DNA of 64,000 bases from Halodesulfovibrio sp. (GTDB taxonomy: Bacteria; Desulfobacterota; Desulfovibrionia; Desulfovibrionales; Desulfovibrionaceae). The number at the start of each line of letters is the position of its first letter. The first letter of the stretch is position 1. The position numbers and the translations under genes were made by a program. The DNA is taken from the NCBI RefSeq assembly GCF_025210605.1, contig NZ_JAOARI010000018.1:186001-250000 (forward strand), in the 5' to 3' direction. Below are positions 62,729-64,000 of the stretch, piece after piece. A model generated the notes under the pieces. That model had not been told where the DNA came from. It searched no databases and was given only the letters and a program-made list of their open reading frames with translations.

Positions 62729-64000
62729 ATGACAAACGCACAAAAAATTATCGCACAGGAACTTTCCTTGGCAGAAAAAAATGTTGCTTCTGTTCTGGAA
62801 TTATTAGCAGAAGGTGCCACTGTGCCCTTTATTGCCCGATATAGAAAAGAGGCTACAGGCTCACTGGACGAAGTCGCTATTACCGACATTCGTGATAAAT
62901 ACGAAGCTTTCACAGCGCTTAACAAACGAAGAGATGCTATACTGTCCGCATTAAAGGAACGAGAACAACTTACACCAGAGCTTTCTCAATCATTACAAAA
63001 AGTTGGCACATTATCAGAGCTTGAAGATATCTACTTACCATACAAGCCAAAGCGCAGAACAAAAGCACAAACAGCCAGAGAACGAGGGTTGGAGCCACTC
63101 GCAAACCTCATTTTCGAGCAAGATGCCTGCAAGTTAGAATCGCTGGCAGCTGCCTACGTATCAGAAGAAAAAGATGTACCAGATATGGATGCAGCACTGA
63201 AAGGTGCGCGTGATATCATTGCAGAGCGCATCAGTGAAGACACTCCGACACGAACAGTTTTCCGCAAAATTTTCGCCGTAAAAGGAGTTTGCATATCCAA
63301 ACTTGCGCGTGGCAAAAAAGACGAAGATGCAGCCACTTACAAAGATTATATTAATTGGCAGGAACCCGTAGCAAAAGCACCCGGGCACAGGTTACTTGCC
63401 ATGTTCCGAGGCGAGCAGGAAGGCTTGCTGAGTCTTTCCATACGACCAGACGAGAACTTGGCGTTAAACGCCCTTACAAACCACTTTGTTACTTCAGGTA
63501 ACGCTTGCAGCAAGCAAGTAAGGTTGGCATGCGAAGATGCCTACAAGCGCCTACTTGCCCCTTCTCTTGAAAATGATATCCGAAACGAATTAAAACAGCG
63601 CGCTGATGTGGAAGCCATATCTGTTTTTGCATCCAACCTTCGGGAACTTCTTCTTGCTGCTCCACTTGGACAAAAACGAGTACTCGCTCTTGATCCAGGA
63701 TTCAGAACCGGTGCAAAACTTGTGTGCCTGTCAGAATATGGTGATCTGCTCCACAATGAAACAATCTACCCTACATCCGGAGCAAGAAAAGAAGCACAAG
63801 CCGCAGAACGAGTTCAGGCTCTTGTCAAAAAATTCAACATCGAAACCTTTGCGATTGGTAACGGAACAGCATCGCGTGAAACGGAAGCATTTGTCCGCAA
63901 CCTTGCTATCCCAAATGTATCTATAAATATGGTGAATGAATCTGGGGCATCAATATACTCTGCTTCTGCTGTTGCGCGTGAAGAATTTCCAGATCAAGAT
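62729..64000 (+). CDS. tex: Transcription accessory protein Tex (5' part)
   Basis: 424 codons, open at the right edge. The Tex N-terminal helical domain shows ELLAEGATVPFIARYRKEATGSLDE and EDIYLPYKPKRRTKAQTARERGLEPLA. The YqgF-like nuclease fold follows from about residue 312 (VLALDPGFRTGAKLV, then FAIGNGTASRETEAFV). Tex is a conserved RNA-binding protein that affects transcription and virulence in several bacteria; its activity is not fully known. The S1 domain expected at the C-terminus lies outside the window. The ATG at 62729 has a weak, distant AAAGAG site. Confidence 0.92.
   Translation, partial: MTNAQKIIAQELSLAEKNVASVLELLAEGATVPFIARYRKEATGSLDEVAITDIRDKYEAFTALNKRRDAILSALKEREQLTPELSQSLQKVGTLSELEDIYLPYKPKRRTKAQTARERGLEPLANLIFEQDACKLESLAAAYVSEEKDVPDMDAALKGARDIIAERISEDTPTRTVFRKIFAVKGVCISKLARGKKDEDAATYKDYINWQEPVAKAPGHRLLAMFRGEQEGLLSLSIRPDENLALNALTNHFVTSGNACSKQVRLACEDAYKRLLAPSLENDIRNELKQRADVEAISVFASNLRELLLAAPLGQKRVLALDPGFRTGAKLVCLSEYGDLLHNETIYPTSGARKEAQAAERVQALVKKFNIETFAIGNGTASRETEAFVRNLAIPNVSINMVNESGASIYSASAVAREEFPDQD

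Noticed and set aside
1..64000. CRISPR arrays, phage or insertion sequences
   Set aside because: No regularly spaced direct repeats, transposase, integrase or phage structural genes were seen.

Overview
The window looks like a chromosomal segment of a sulfate-reducing bacterium of the Desulfovibrionaceae, probably a marine, moderate-G+C type near Halodesulfovibrio; the genus is a guess. The signs are a small assimilatory-type siroheme sulfite reductase, a selenocysteine tRNA, a DUF169/TSUP transporter operon behind a Crp/HcpR-like operator, a histidine kinase with a Cys-Trp-rich insertion, and a divergent biotin carboxylase beside a carboxyltransferase. No phage, insertion sequence, rRNA or CRISPR array was seen. 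Most of the window is core genome with some lineage-specific clusters.

Layout. 1-3651 (minus): motA, motB, a PilZ protein, biotin carboxylase and the start of a carboxyltransferase. 3773-9210: purine nucleoside phosphorylase, typA, a YheT-like hydrolase (minus) and a YhiN-like flavoprotein. 9377-12107 (minus): cbiB, trmL and a FadL-type porin. 12586-22387 (minus): ftsH, folP, cdaA, cdaR, glmM, galU, priA and a duplicated Cys-rich mini-protein; this region joins c-di-AMP synthesis to cell-wall precursor supply. 22604-22697: tRNA-Sec. 23252-25648 (minus): four consecutive lipoprotein genes (CsgG-like, a small one, DUF4810-like and GNA1162-like).

25945-37868 (plus) is the most distinctive region. 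It holds a Tat-exported metallophosphoesterase, then DUF169, a TSUP permease, a coiled-coil membrane protein, a PhnD-like binding lipoprotein, a sensor kinase and a receiver protein. These are followed by a PEP-synthase-like phosphotransfer protein whose stop codon overlaps the start of a dual-specificity phosphatase/YkgJ fusion. 37869-40421 holds sulfite reductase, isoaspartyl peptidase and three copies of a G+C-rich repeat whose hairpin shows compensatory base changes.

40422-48210: glycogen synthesis (glgB, glgA), a Nudix protein, tsaC, rlmH, rsmG and fabD. 48510-54849: argS, a SPOR protein and an Mla lipid-transport operon (mlaE-F-D-C-A). 55023-59324: two diverged cupins, a lysine exporter split into two overlapping genes, and a polar amino-acid ABC transporter. 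59355-64000: a disulfide oxidoreductase, thiol peroxidase, two uncharacterised small proteins and the start of tex.

Starts were moved from the longest reading frame where a ribosome binding site or family alignment pointed to another codon. Functions come from reading motifs by eye, without any database search.
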